A DNA stretch of 42,825 bases from CAZLFA01 sp964558665 (GCA_964558665.1 CAZLFA010000031.1:1-42825), one strand, 5' to 3'. Counted from the stretch's first letter, positions 16,320 to 24,812 are shown. Program-made: numbers and translations. Notes: a model not told the origin generated them from the letters alone.

Positions 16320-16730
16320 TTAGACAAGTTGCGTGGATTCTGCGTAGTAGAGTGCGATCGCTGCAAAGGTCGCCAGGGCACCGATCGCGCAGAACACGGC
16401 AGGAATAATGCGGTTGGCCTTCTCAATCAACGGCTCGCTTTCGTTGTCCGGACAATAAAGAAGCTCAACGGTGCTTCCCTCCGGCCATCGTTTCTCGGTC
16501 CAGTTTTCTTTACCTTCCATTAGCACAACGCGACCGTCGGGAAGTGTTGCCTGGAAGATCGCAACGTAGCCCTGGCTGCTCGTTCCCCGCATGCGTTGGC
16601 GGGAGTAGCGAACTACTTGAGCCAAGACGGGAATGGCCTTCTTTCGCCTGCACATCTGGACTGCGAGAATGATCACGCCGACTGTCCAGAAGATCATGGC
16701 CGATAATCCAAAGATGAATGTCCCGACCAC
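16320..16730 (-). CDS. DUF3592-like small membrane protein
   Basis: A 136-residue protein with an N-terminal membrane helix (about 4-26), a small beta-rich soluble domain containing GYVAIFQATLPDGRVV and STVELLYCPDNESEP, and a second helix (about 107-129). This layout and the YCPDNESEP-type segment fit DUF3592 proteins, whose function is unknown. The start is GTG at 16730. A strong promoter at 16801-16829 lies about 65 bp upstream. The K+ channel gene lies 183 bp downstream on the same strand but has its own promoter candidate, so an operon is uncertain. Confidence 0.7.
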   Translation of the reverse strand: MVGTFIFGLSAMIFWTVGVIILAVQMCRRKKAIPVLAQVVRYSRQRMRGTSSQGYVAIFQATLPDGRVVLMEGKENWTEKRWPEGSTVELLYCPDNESEPLIEKANRIIPAVFCAIGALATFAAIALYYAESTQLV

Positions 16731-16800
16731 CTTATTTCAACCAACCTTTAATAAATTATTGAATTGAACTGATTGATAAGAATTTCCTTTTTGCAACGGG

Positions 16801-16829
16801 AGTATAAGAAAAACGATTTTGCGTGTCAA
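16801..16829 (-). promoter_or_regulatory. Strong sigma-70-type promoter for the DUF3592 gene
   Basis: On the minus strand TTGACA (16829-16824), a 17-bp spacer and TATACT (16806-16801), followed by CCC. Predicted start is near 16794. It shares TTGACAC and TATACTYCC with promoters at 25756 and 28044. Confidence 0.75.
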
Positions 16830-16962
16830 GAAAAACAGGGCACCTAACATGGGATGCATGGCTGATGTCTATCGACAAGTGATAAGGATGCTTATTGCCG
16901 ATTGAAATGTTTCTATAGCGGAGAGACAACACTCTGATATAAAAATGGAGGACTTTTCCACT

Positions 16963-18423
16963 TCATGGCAGAAATGTTATTTTTAAATTGCGAATATCAA
17001 TCACCTGAGGGATTCCGTAATCATAAAGTCTTGCTCCGAATGAGAAGTGACGTTTCGTATCAGAAGACAGGGGATTGGCCAAATCAAGGGTGACAGCACC
17101 TATGTCGTGAGATTGATAAGTGATTTTACCGTTTCTGATTATTATAACGTGTTTGGCAAAGTTGTCTTGATTTAACCCTGAAAAAACTCCGTTGGGATAG
17201 TCTTTTTGTCCTCCGTTAATCATTATTCCCAGTCCTTTTTTTCCGGCATTTTCCCATCGATATGATGCGTATAGTCCTATCAGAGGTATTCTGTTTGTCG
17301 TATTATATGCACCTGATCTGTTTTCACCTGATGTGGCCCAAAATGCCGTTGGTCCTACATAGCCCCTTGAAGTAGCTGCTCTTGCCCTGATTTCAAACTC
17401 TACTTTGGTGTTGTTGACGGGGAACTTATTTGTGGTTTGAATGAAATCTTCCGTATAAGTATTGTCGCCGGTATATTCAAAATGAAGCGCATTATCCTTA
17501 ATGCTCCACGGGGTATCGGCTTTTACAGGCAATGCGGAAGTATTTCCGGTGCCGCCTCTTACCTTGAACTTCTGCCACTGGGGACCCAGATCTAAAGAAT
17601 TAAGTCTTGAAAAATTGTCTTCAAAAATAACATTTTGATCTACGGTAGTGTTTATCGGCCTGTTAACGGGCGTTTGTGTCACGACAGGGCCGCTGGGCGC
17701 AAATGTATTCGAAAGTGTATATCCGCCGTAGCCGCCCGAATGAACCTGCAGATAGTAGACGCCGGCCTTTAAATCAACAGGACTTGAGTAAACATATCCA
17801 TACAGGACATTGTTTTCCCCGGACAGGTTCAATGATGTCGTTAGTGTGGCATCGGAAGAGATACTGAAGCGGAGTTTTCCGCCGGAGGGCAACACTATTT
17901 TATAAACATCATCTGTATCGGTATAGTTTCTCAGAGATCTGTAACCTGCGTGCCCCGTCACCTTAGAATTGATTCCCAGGGGGACGGCATTGGAAACGGT
18001 ATCGTTTGGTTCACGGTCATTGGCCAATGCCTGCGGAGTTGAGACATTGCTGAGCGTATAAGGGCCGGGGTTTGCATAGACATCGATGTAATACACGCCT
18101 GCGGAAAGAGGAAGCTTCGTGTCGATCGTTTGCCTGTCCTGATACACGAGTTCTTTATTCTTATCGCTGACGGTGACACCGACATTTTGTCCATCTACCG
18201 TGGAACATTTAAACAGCACTTCGCTGTCTGACGACAATGTGAAAATGTAGGTATGGGTATATCCTGTCTTGTCAATAACTCCTCTCACGCTGCTTCCTGG
18301 AGCAAGTGTGCCCCTGACGGGGTCAACAACGGCATTTGCTGTCGTTGAAAAACCACTCAAAAATGAAAAGACCACAAATACCAACATGAGTATTTTTATG
18401 CGTAATTCGGATAAATATGACAT
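16963..18423 (-). CDS. Exported protein with two PPC-like domains and a C-terminal lectin-like domain
   Basis: A 486-residue secreted protein. Residues 1-31 are a signal peptide (cleavage after TANA is likely). Two bacterial pre-peptidase C-terminal (PPC)-like beta domains follow. The first is about 35-130 (AGVYYIDVYANPGPYTLSN); the second is about 135-245 (DREPNDTVSNAVPLG, then AGVYYLQVHSGGYGGYTLSN). Residues 265-486 look like a concanavalin/LamG-type beta-sandwich (ATSRGYVGPTAFWATSGEN, IRNGKITYQS). No protease motif is visible, so PPC modules here are probably binding units. ATG 18423 has AAGGAG upstream. The gene is more A+T-rich than the neighbouring efflux genes. It has a near-perfect promoter with an operator-like palindrome. 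Function is unknown; carbohydrate binding is a guess. Confidence 0.75.
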   Translation of the reverse strand: MSYLSELRIKILMLVFVVFSFLSGFSTTANAVVDPVRGTLAPGSSVRGVIDKTGYTHTYIFTLSSDSEVLFKCSTVDGQNVGVTVSDKNKELVYQDRQTIDTKLPLSAGVYYIDVYANPGPYTLSNVSTPQALANDREPNDTVSNAVPLGINSKVTGHAGYRSLRNYTDTDDVYKIVLPSGGKLRFSISSDATLTTSLNLSGENNVLYGYVYSSPVDLKAGVYYLQVHSGGYGGYTLSNTFAPSGPVVTQTPVNRPINTTVDQNVIFEDNFSRLNSLDLGPQWQKFKVRGGTGNTSALPVKADTPWSIKDNALHFEYTGDNTYTEDFIQTTNKFPVNNTKVEFEIRARAATSRGYVGPTAFWATSGENRSGAYNTTNRIPLIGLYASYRWENAGKKGLGIMINGGQKDYPNGVFSGLNQDNFAKHVIIIRNGKITYQSHDIGAVTLDLANPLSSDTKRHFSFGARLYDYGIPQVIDIRNLKITFLP

Positions 18424-18493
18424 AGTATCTCCTTAAGTCGAAAGTTTCATAAGATGAAATTCAGGAAGGTGTTAAATTAGCTTTTTCGGTTCC

Positions 18494-18530
18494 ATTATAG
18501 GAATAAAGAATCTCCTCTGTCAAGAGGAGA
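18494..18530 (-). promoter_or_regulatory. Consensus promoter with palindrome over the -35 box
   Basis: On the minus strand TTGACA (18523-18518), an 18-bp spacer and TATAAT (18499-18494): both hexamers are perfect. The -35 box lies inside a perfect inverted repeat, TCTCCTCTTGACAGAGGAGA (18530-18511), with 8-bp arms. That placement suits a repressor site. Predicted transcription start is near 18487, and a TTTCAT-AAG-ATGAAA palindrome at 18445-18459 lies in the leader. Confidence 0.75.
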
Positions 18531-18547
18531 TACAAGGAGATACAAGG
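18525..18547 (+). repeat. Tandem AGGAGATACA repeat
   Basis: AGGAGATACA occurs at 18525-18534 and 18535-18544, then AGG. The first unit shares AGGAGA with the right arm of the palindrome over the -35 box, so these may be additional half-sites for the same regulator. Confidence 0.55.
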
Positions 18548-18579
18548 CCCGGCGGAAACTGTCCTCACTGAATTTCATT

Positions 18580-18713
18580 TGTCACTGCTAGCGAAGCAGT
18601 CTCATGAAGTAAATGTACAGAGATCACCACTCCCGATCAGGTCGGGGGCAGGCTCAACGCTGTGCTCCTCGCGACGACTTCGTAGGATTGCCGCGGCGCT
18701 CCGCTCAATGACA
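18580..18713. repeat. Palindromic intergenic element with TGTCAYTG termini
   Basis: About 134 bp bounded by TGTCACTGCTAGCGAAGCAG and, inverted, TGTCATTGAGCGGAGCGCCG. It contains CCCGA-TCAGG-TCGGG (18632-18646) and the string GCTCCTCGCGACGACTTCG. This composition resembles the widespread non-coding repeats of the form TCATTGCGAGGAGCG...GCAATC found in many bacterial genomes. No coding content. The 18424-18895 gap otherwise holds only the promoter and short repeats listed and the start region of the following gene. Confidence 0.6.
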
Positions 18714-18895
18714 GACTAAGACAATTTGCAAAGGTTTCCTGTTATAAAATGAAAATTGCCCATATAAGCGCTGGATGCTCATTCTCGCCTTCTTCTAACA
18801 TTAATATTATTTCCTTAAAAAGCATGATATAAGAATGCCGCACATTACACACAATTGATTATAGTTCACAATGGGTTAACAATCCGGAGGATGAT

Positions 18896-19720
18896 ATGCG
18901 GTATTACAGAAAAATTGTTCCGGTTCTGGTTCTGTCCGGACTGCTGTTTTCACAAACTGCACAGGCGTTAACTATTGAACCCCCTTTGCCGAGCGATTGC
19001 AAAGCGGCCGAAGAAGCTACAGATCCGAATACCAAGGTCAGCTTATACACGCGCTGCCTTGATGGAAGCAATGAGTACGACAGAAAGCTGGAGGCTTATC
19101 AGCGCAACAACATGTATTTCCACCGTGCCAATGCGCTGTTCGAGCTGCACCGCTATGCAGAAGCACTTGCCGACTATAACCGGTTTATTGAAAAGACCGG
19201 AGAGGGTCATGTCTGGGCGCTGCACCAGCGCGGACTTACACACCAGGCAATGGGGCATCGCCGGCTTGCCCTTAAGGACTTCAAACAGGCATTGAAGTAT
19301 AATCCCGATGCACTCCAGGTACGTTTTGACCGCAGCCGGCTTTTCACCGGGATGGCTCTGTACCAATCAGCTATTGAAGACCTGCGTATGTTGACAACAG
19401 CATCACCCGGGACGGCTGAGTACGCAAACGCTTTGGCCTGGTTGCTGGCTACATGTCCCAATGCAAGATTTCACGACGGTAATGAGGCGGTAAGTTTTGC
19501 ACTCAAGGCGGTAGGCATCGATAGAAATGCCCAGTATCTTGACACGCTGGCAGCCGCTCAGGCAAGGAAAGGCGATTTCAAACAGGCTGTTGAAACTCAG
19601 CAGGCAGTTCTGGATATGCTCACAAAAGAAAAGGCGGCACCGGAAACCATCGAAGAATGTTCCGCCCGCCTCAGCCTGTACAAAGCAGGCAAGGCTTATA
19701 TTCAGAAGCGATCCAAATAA
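18896..19720 (+). CDS. Periplasmic TPR-repeat protein
   Basis: A 274-residue exported protein with signal peptide MRYYRKIVPVLVLSGLLFSQ and cleavage near AQA (about residue 24). Several tetratricopeptide repeats follow, for example YFHRANALFELHRYAEALAD, WALHQRGLTHQAMGHRRLAL and ARKGDFKQAVETQQAVLD. TPRs mediate protein-protein contacts. ATG 18896 has CCGGAGGA upstream. It sits about 96 bp before an exported nitroreductase on the same strand, and the two could be co-transcribed. The partner is unknown. A family name beyond TPR is not justified. Confidence 0.8.
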   Translation: MRYYRKIVPVLVLSGLLFSQTAQALTIEPPLPSDCKAAEEATDPNTKVSLYTRCLDGSNEYDRKLEAYQRNNMYFHRANALFELHRYAEALADYNRFIEKTGEGHVWALHQRGLTHQAMGHRRLALKDFKQALKYNPDALQVRFDRSRLFTGMALYQSAIEDLRMLTTASPGTAEYANALAWLLATCPNARFHDGNEAVSFALKAVGIDRNAQYLDTLAAAQARKGDFKQAVETQQAVLDMLTKEKAAPETIEECSARLSLYKAGKAYIQKRSK

Positions 19721-19816
19721 TCGACGGCTGAGTGATCTGTCAAGGTGCCGCCATAAAGGCAATATTGCAGACCGGATTTGAGGTTGACATAAGTGAATAC
19801 TTCCAGTGAGGACATC

Positions 19817-20458
19817 ATGAAAAAGAAATTAATCGCCGTTATCACTCTGCTGTTATTTGTTGCCTGTTCAGCCTTTGCCGAAGATGCAAAGCCGATAAAA
19901 CTTCCCACCCCGAAAATGGAAGGAGGCAAAGCACTGATGAATACGCTCAAGGAGCGAAGGTCATCACGGGCATTCAGTTCAAGGCCGCTGCCTCTCCAGA
20001 CGCTGTCCGATCTTCTCTGGGCGGCCGGCGGTATCAACCGCCCGGATTCCGGCAAACGCACGGCGCCTTCCGCCGTGAACTGGCAGGAGATAGATATTTA
20101 TCTCGCCATGGCGGACGGTCTCTATCTGTACAAAGCCAGGGACAACGCTCTGCAGCCTGTTCTCTCCAAGGACATCCGTTCGCTGACAGGAAAGCAGCCG
20201 TTTGTCGGCGGAGCCCCGCTGAACCTTATTTATGTGGCTGATTATGCCCGGATGGGCGGCTCATACCCGGAAGAGAGGGTACTCTATTCGGCTGCCGACA
20301 CCGGCTTTATCAGCCAGAACGTCTATCTTTTCTGTGCGTCGGAGGGGCTGGCAACAGTAGTGAGGGGACTGGTGGACAGGGAAGCGCTGGCCGCGGCCAT
20401 GAAACTTAAGAAGAGCCAGCACATAATCCTCACGCAGACTGTGGGCTATCCGAAGTAA
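19817..20458 (+). CDS. Exported nitroreductase-fold protein (SagB/ThcOx type)
   Basis: A 213-residue flavin-dependent nitroreductase-family protein with a signal peptide (MKKKLIAVITLLLFVACSAF, cleaved near FAED). The FMN-binding start motif ERRSSRAFSSRPLP is followed by LSDLLWAAGGINR and TAPSAVNWQEIDIYLA. The end has GFISQNVYLFCASEGLATVVRG-type sequence typical of SagB-like members. Export to the periplasm is unusual for flavoenzymes that bind FMN non-covalently, although exported members of this subfamily are common in anaerobes. I choose ATG 19817 (GAGG six bases upstream) over GTG 19793. The substrate is unknown. Confidence 0.85.
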   Translation: MKKKLIAVITLLLFVACSAFAEDAKPIKLPTPKMEGGKALMNTLKERRSSRAFSSRPLPLQTLSDLLWAAGGINRPDSGKRTAPSAVNWQEIDIYLAMADGLYLYKARDNALQPVLSKDIRSLTGKQPFVGGAPLNLIYVADYARMGGSYPEERVLYSAADTGFISQNVYLFCASEGLATVVRGLVDREALAAAMKLKKSQHIILTQTVGYPK

Positions 20459-20466
20459 AAGCAGGC

Positions 20467-20498
20467 AGGGCTCTGATTCAGAACCGGAAAAGAGCCCT
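20467..20498. terminator. Hairpin between convergent genes
   Basis: AGGGCTCT (20467-20474) pairs with AGAGCCCT (20491-20498) over a 16-base loop, followed by TTCC. It lies between the convergent nitroreductase and LysR genes and could serve both. The T-run is short. Confidence 0.5.
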
Positions 20499-20515
20499 TT
20501 CCGGACGGAAACAAA

Positions 20516-21418
20516 TTATCTGCGGGAGGCGAACGCACTCACTACTTTCCTTGCCACTTCGAGAAAATTCCCGAGCACGAGTGACCGGTTCCCGGCGGAC
20601 CAGGCCATTTTCAGGACTGTCTCTGCTTTTCCCGTGATTTTTTTAAATATAACCCCCTCCATGTTCGAATGCCTCATGGAGGCGGGCATAATGGCAATGC
20701 CGATTCCTGCGGCCACCAGACCGACGATAGTGTGGAATTGCGATGCTTCAAGAACAATGTTCGGGCTGAACCCCTCCTGCTGACAGAGCGCTATAATATA
20801 ATCAAAAAATCCGGGGCCGCGCTGCCTCGGAATCATGATGAATGACTCCTTCGCCAGCAGGCGCAGCGGCAAAGTTTTTCTGTCCCGCAGAGGATGACTC
20901 CCGGGCATGGCTATAGCCAAAGGCTCCCGATAAACCGCCTCCACAGATAATCCGGTATCTTCTATGCCCGGCGGCGGGCGCATGAATCCCACCTGTATCC
21001 TTCCTTCATGAAGGGCTTCGAACTGCTGGCTGGTGTTCATTTCCGTCAGCGTCAGCTCGACATCCGGAAAACACTTCCGGAATTCGCGGATGACCGGGGG
21101 CAGAACACTGTAATTTGCCGAGCCGATAAAACCTACGGCCAGGTACCCTATTTCACCTTTGTCGGCGCGGACTGCTCTCCTTACCGCCTCCTCCGACGCG
21201 GTAATGATCCTTCGGGCCTCGGCAAGAAACACCTCGCCCGCCTGAGTAAGCTGGACGTTTCTTCTGGTTCTGCTGAACAGACGGACGCCTATTTCCTCCT
21301 CGAGCTGCATGATCTGCTGACTCAAGGGCGGCTGTGAAATATTGAGCCTTCCGGCTGCCCGTCCGAAATGCAGTTCTTCGGCGACGGCAATAAAATAGTG
21401 CAGGTGTCTTAATTCCAT
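20516..21418 (-). CDS. LysR-family transcriptional regulator
   Basis: A 300-residue regulator with the LysR winged-helix domain at residues 1-60 (MELRHLHYFIAVAEELHFGR, then AAGRLNISQPPLSQQIMQLE) and a periplasmic-binding-like effector domain at about 90-295 (LAVGFIGSANYSVLPPVIREF). The sequence is closest in style to the BenM/CatM/AlsR branch. It is divergent from the PTA/PTB pair 145 bp away, the classic arrangement for a LysR protein controlling the adjacent operon. The inducer is unknown; an acyl or organic-acid metabolite is a reasonable guess. Confidence 0.93.
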   Translation of the reverse strand: MELRHLHYFIAVAEELHFGRAAGRLNISQPPLSQQIMQLEEEIGVRLFSRTRRNVQLTQAGEVFLAEARRIITASEEAVRRAVRADKGEIGYLAVGFIGSANYSVLPPVIREFRKCFPDVELTLTEMNTSQQFEALHEGRIQVGFMRPPPGIEDTGLSVEAVYREPLAIAMPGSHPLRDRKTLPLRLLAKESFIMIPRQRGPGFFDYIIALCQQEGFSPNIVLEASQFHTIVGLVAAGIGIAIMPASMRHSNMEGVIFKKITGKAETVLKMAWSAGNRSLVLGNFLEVARKVVSAFASRR

Positions 21419-21562
21419 TTATTCGTAATAAATATCAAACTGAGATGAATAATATATTTTATATTTCAGAAAAAGTATACTACGGTGTCTGCCAAGTCAA
21501 CGGTTAATTTTTGTGCCTGAATGAAAGGGGAGTGTATTAAAACTTCTAAGGGGGGAAGAGTG
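21419..21562. promoter_or_regulatory. Divergent LysR/acyltransferase control region
   Basis: AT-rich 144-bp region between divergent start codons. On the minus strand TTGACT (21500-21495) and TATACT (21479-21474) have a 15-bp spacer, a tolerable but short promoter for the LysR gene. AT-rich T-N11-A candidates are many, so no single operator can be assigned. Confidence 0.4.
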
Positions 21563-22483
21563 ATGATCACATCACTGGATGATTTTGCCAGACTGGCTAA
21601 GCAGAAAGGACCCAAGAAAATTGCCGTTCTCGCGCCCGAAGACGAAGAGTTTATGCTGGCGGTCAAGAAGGCATGGGAACTTGGCTACATTGAACCGGTG
21701 CTGATCGGCAACGAGAAAAAGATTGCATCGGTGGCTGAGAAGGTAGCCTTCAATCTCGATCCTTTCAGCAAGATTTCCGGCGCCGAGCATCAGGCTATTT
21801 CCGACCTAGGAATCAGGATGCTTTTTTCGGGAGAGGTTCCCATTGCCGGCAAGGGGCAGATCCCCACCTCCTTCATTTACAGATCGATTATCAGGGAAGA
21901 AGCAAAGGTCGGGGCCGGCATGACGGTAAGCGTCGTTACTTTCTGGGAGATACCCGGCATCGATCATCTGGTGGCATTCACGGACACGGGTGTGAACATC
22001 AGGCCGGACGCCAAGGCCAAAGCGGAAATTATCAAGAACGCCGTCTTCGTCTACAATCTCATGGGATACCCGAAGCCGCGCATCGCCGTCCTGTCGGGAC
22101 AAAGGGAGGTGGGAGGAAAACTTGGTTCTTATCAGGACTACGAATTCCTGAAAAAAGCAGCAGACGCCGGAGATTTCGGCTCCTGTGAAATAATTGAGGC
22201 GACCTCGTTTACAGAGATATTCCTCGGAAGCAGAAAGCGCATGACAGACTACGGATCGATAAAACAGGAAAGGCTGCCTCATATACTGGTCGTACCCTGT
22301 CTTGATACGGGCAATGTCATCTGCAAGCTTGATTTTTTCCTCGATGTGACCCGTAGTTCCCTGGTTGCCACTTCAAGAGGCCCGGTCTGCATACCCGCCC
22401 GTTCGGATTTCAGCGACAATATCGTGCAGCAACTGGCCATGTGCGTCGCACTTGCCGACCAGATGGAAAAGGAGGTGCGCTGA
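21563..22483 (+). CDS. PTA/PTB-family phosphate acyltransferase, first paralogue
   Basis: A 306-residue soluble enzyme of the phosphate acetyl/butyryl-transferase family, which interconverts acyl-CoA plus phosphate and acyl-phosphate plus CoA. Family traits are the N-terminal KKIAVLAPEDEEFMLAVKKA, ELGYIEPVLIGNEKKI, and the late segment ILVVPCLDTGNVICKLDFF, which replaces the more usual PTB wording. ATG 21563 follows GGGGGGAAG. Its stop is 1 bp before the second paralogue's ATG. No butyrate or acetate kinase is adjacent, so the acyl-phosphate fate is not shown. The acyl specificity cannot be read from sequence. Confidence 0.78.
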   Translation: MITSLDDFARLAKQKGPKKIAVLAPEDEEFMLAVKKAWELGYIEPVLIGNEKKIASVAEKVAFNLDPFSKISGAEHQAISDLGIRMLFSGEVPIAGKGQIPTSFIYRSIIREEAKVGAGMTVSVVTFWEIPGIDHLVAFTDTGVNIRPDAKAKAEIIKNAVFVYNLMGYPKPRIAVLSGQREVGGKLGSYQDYEFLKKAADAGDFGSCEIIEATSFTEIFLGSRKRMTDYGSIKQERLPHILVVPCLDTGNVICKLDFFLDVTRSSLVATSRGPVCIPARSDFSDNIVQQLAMCVALADQMEKEVR

Positions 22484-22484
22484 A

Positions 22485-23390
22485 ATGATAAACTCATTCA
22501 AAGAAATCATTGAAGACGCAAAAAACAAGGGAACCCGGAAAGCAGTTATACCCATGCCCGGCAAGAATGACATAGATATCCTTGCCGGCGCGGTCTCATC
22601 AGGGCTTGTCATGCCCTGCCTTATCGGCCGTGAAAGCGAGTTGAAAGATATGGTTGACGGCACCCCCCTTTCATCGCTACCGCACGGAATTCTGGACGCG
22701 GCGGATCAGCAGGAGGCAATAACCCGTGCCGTCGCACATGTGCGAGACGGCCATGCCGACATCCTGATGCAGGGAGGAGTTCCCCACCAGCCATTTGTGT
22801 CAGCAGTGCTGGACGGCAGCGACGGGCTGAAGAAAGCCCGGACGGTAAGTTATGTTTCCGTCTTTGAATTGCTGAAACGGGAAAAACTGATCCTGGTGAC
22901 GGATACCTTCCTGAACAATCAGCCGGGAATCGCAGAAAAGCAGACAATCCTCGAAAATGCCTTGCAGTTGGCGCGCCTGCTGGGCATCGAAGAGCCGAAG
23001 GCTGCTATCCTGGCGGCAATCGAGCAAGTCAATCCCGGTATCCCTTCGACTCTGGACGCGGCGATTCTCTCCAAGATGTCCGAGCGCAGGCAATTCGGGA
23101 AGGCGATTGTCGAAGGCCCTCTGGACATCGACTGTGCCCTGAGCAAGGTAGCGGCGGGGCGCAAGGGGCTGCAAAGCGTTGTGACGGGAAACGTTGATAT
23201 ATACATGGTTCCCGAAATCGATACCGGTCACCTGCTGGCGGAATCTCTGGTCTTCTTCGGCAGGATGCAGGCGATTGGCGCCGTCATGGGAACTGCAAAA
23301 CCGGTGATCCTTAACATGCCGTTTGTCTCCGCCGAAAACCGGCTTTTCGAAATCGCCCTGTCATGCCTGATCAGCCATGACAGCGTTTAG
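22485..23390 (+). CDS. PTA/PTB-family phosphate acyltransferase, second paralogue
   Basis: A 301-residue protein of the same fold as the preceding gene but clearly diverged. It has RKAVIPMPGKNDIDILAGAV, GLVMPCLIGRE, the central HADILMQGGV and VSYVSVFELL, and a C-terminal NVDIYMVPEIDTGHLLAESL that is typical of the phosphate butyryltransferase branch. ATG 22485 has GGAGGTG 7 bases upstream within the first gene's end and starts 1 bp after its stop, so the two are co-translated. They may form a heteromeric enzyme or have different acyl preferences. The family is secure; the exact substrate is not. Confidence 0.83.
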   Translation: MINSFKEIIEDAKNKGTRKAVIPMPGKNDIDILAGAVSSGLVMPCLIGRESELKDMVDGTPLSSLPHGILDAADQQEAITRAVAHVRDGHADILMQGGVPHQPFVSAVLDGSDGLKKARTVSYVSVFELLKREKLILVTDTFLNNQPGIAEKQTILENALQLARLLGIEEPKAAILAAIEQVNPGIPSTLDAAILSKMSERRQFGKAIVEGPLDIDCALSKVAAGRKGLQSVVTGNVDIYMVPEIDTGHLLAESLVFFGRMQAIGAVMGTAKPVILNMPFVSAENRLFEIALSCLISHDSV

Positions 23391-23453
23391 TTTTCATCAG
23401 GGAAAAGCCCTTTTCCGGTTATAAATCAGAGCGCCGGATGACGTATTGCCTGT

Positions 23454-23565
23454 GCGCAAAGGGTTCCCCGCGGCTCAGAATATTTTTTCGACAGAAGCCA
23501 TAATCATTCTCCATGTCTTGCCTGATGAAAGAATATTTGATTCGCCGCTTGCAAACCCCTTGCGC
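23454..23565 (+). repeat. Hairpin repeat family 1, copy B (alternative outer stem)
   Basis: GCGCAAAGGGTT (23454-23465) pairs with AACCCCTTGCGC (23554-23565, one mismatch). The inner part has the conserved CCGCGGCTCAGAATATTTTT (23468-23487) and AATATTTGATTCGCCGCTTG (23532-23551). The outer stem sequence is entirely different from copy A, yet it still pairs. A short GGAAAA-GCCC-TTTTCC hairpin at 23401-23416 precedes it and may terminate the acyltransferase transcript. Confidence 0.72.
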
Positions 23566-23628
23566 GATTTGCCGCGTTTCAACCCGGAAACATAAAGTTA
23601 ATAACTTCAGCAGAATGTGAGGTAACAA

Positions 23629-24771
23629 ATGAATTTCAGTCTGACCGATGAGCAGGAACTCATCCGCAAAAACATGCGGGAGTTTGCCGAACGGCATGTG
23701 GACCCCATAGCCGGAGAGATTGACGAAAACAGCCGCCACCCGGTCGAGCTTTTCCAGGAGCTTGCAGCCGGAGGCTGGATGGGCATACCGATTCCCGAAC
23801 AGTACGGAGGTGCCGGTGCTGATTTCATGACGCACGCCGTCGCTGTGGAGGAGATGTCGAGGTCCTGCTCCTCAACCGGATTCACCCTGTCCTTTCATGC
23901 CGGAATTATCGCCATGGCCGTATATCTTCACGGCAGTGAAGACCAGAAAAAGAAGTATCTTGTCCCCCTGGCTCAGGGCCTGCATATGGGTTCCTTCGCG
24001 CTGACGGAGCCGGGGGCAGGAACCGACGTCATCGCAGTCACAGCGACTGCCGCCCGCGAAGAGAACGAATACGTTATCAACGGAACAAAGACATTTGTTT
24101 CCAACGGACCGATAGCCGATACCTATATCGTATTTTGCTGGACGGACAAGACAGCGGGAAAAAATGGGATGAGCGCCTTCATTATTCCGCGAGGCGCTCC
24201 GGGGCTTGAGCCGGGGAAACATTTCAATAAGATGGGACTCCGTTCCTCACAGACGTCGGAAGTGGTTTTCAGAAATTGCCGTGTCCCGGTAGAGAATCTG
24301 CTCGGCTCAGAGGGACAGGGGCTTGCCATCGCCATGCAGGGTTTCGAGCGCGGCAGGATCGGAATCGCGGCACAGGCGACGGGTATTCTTCAGGCAGCCC
24401 TTGATGAGTCGATCAGATACTCCCGGGAGAGGGTTCTGTTCGGAAAACCCATTGCCCGCCAGCAGGCTATCGCCTGGATGATCTCGGACATGGCGACCGA
24501 ACTTTCCGCGGCCCGGCTACTGACCCGCCATGCCGCCTGGCTGAAGGACAACAACCTGCCCTTCGGCAAAGAGGCATCCATGGCCAAACTGTTTGCAACG
24601 GAAGCGGCCATGAGGCATACAACAAAGGCGGTTCAGATACACGGCGGATACGGCTACATGAAGGGAGCCAAAGTGGAGAGGCTTATGCGGGACGCCAAGA
24701 TCGCCGAGGTCTATGAAGGGACGTCAGAAGCTCAGAGGCTGGTGATTTCAGGAAACGTGCTGCGCGGCTGA
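23629..24771 (+). CDS. Acyl-CoA dehydrogenase (short/medium-chain type)
   Basis: A 380-residue FAD enzyme oxidising acyl-CoA to trans-2-enoyl-CoA and passing electrons to ETF. It is full length for the family. The N-terminal helical domain starts NFSLTDEQELIRKNMREFA; the FAD/substrate loop is GSFALTEPGAGTDV; the second signature is QIHGGYGYMKGAKVERLMRD. The expected catalytic base is E363 in VYEGTSEAQR. It resembles butyryl-CoA dehydrogenases. ATG 23629 has GAGG 6 bases upstream. It follows the acyltransferase pair after a 238-bp gap containing a repeat, so it may be a separate transcript with a related role. No etfAB is in the window. Confidence 0.93.
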   Translation: MNFSLTDEQELIRKNMREFAERHVDPIAGEIDENSRHPVELFQELAAGGWMGIPIPEQYGGAGADFMTHAVAVEEMSRSCSSTGFTLSFHAGIIAMAVYLHGSEDQKKKYLVPLAQGLHMGSFALTEPGAGTDVIAVTATAAREENEYVINGTKTFVSNGPIADTYIVFCWTDKTAGKNGMSAFIIPRGAPGLEPGKHFNKMGLRSSQTSEVVFRNCRVPVENLLGSEGQGLAIAMQGFERGRIGIAAQATGILQAALDESIRYSRERVLFGKPIARQQAIAWMISDMATELSAARLLTRHAAWLKDNNLPFGKEASMAKLFATEAAMRHTTKAVQIHGGYGYMKGAKVERLMRDAKIAEVYEGTSEAQRLVISGNVLRG

Positions 24772-24812
24772 TTGTAAAATATCCGCTCCATACGTAACGG
24801 ACTGGAAAGTGC

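Noticed and set aside
19817..20458. Lipoprotein assignment for the exported nitroreductase
   Set aside because: LLFVACSAFAED contains a Cys, but a normal signal-peptidase site (AFA before ED) follows and fits better. The lipoprotein option is not excluded, only less likely.
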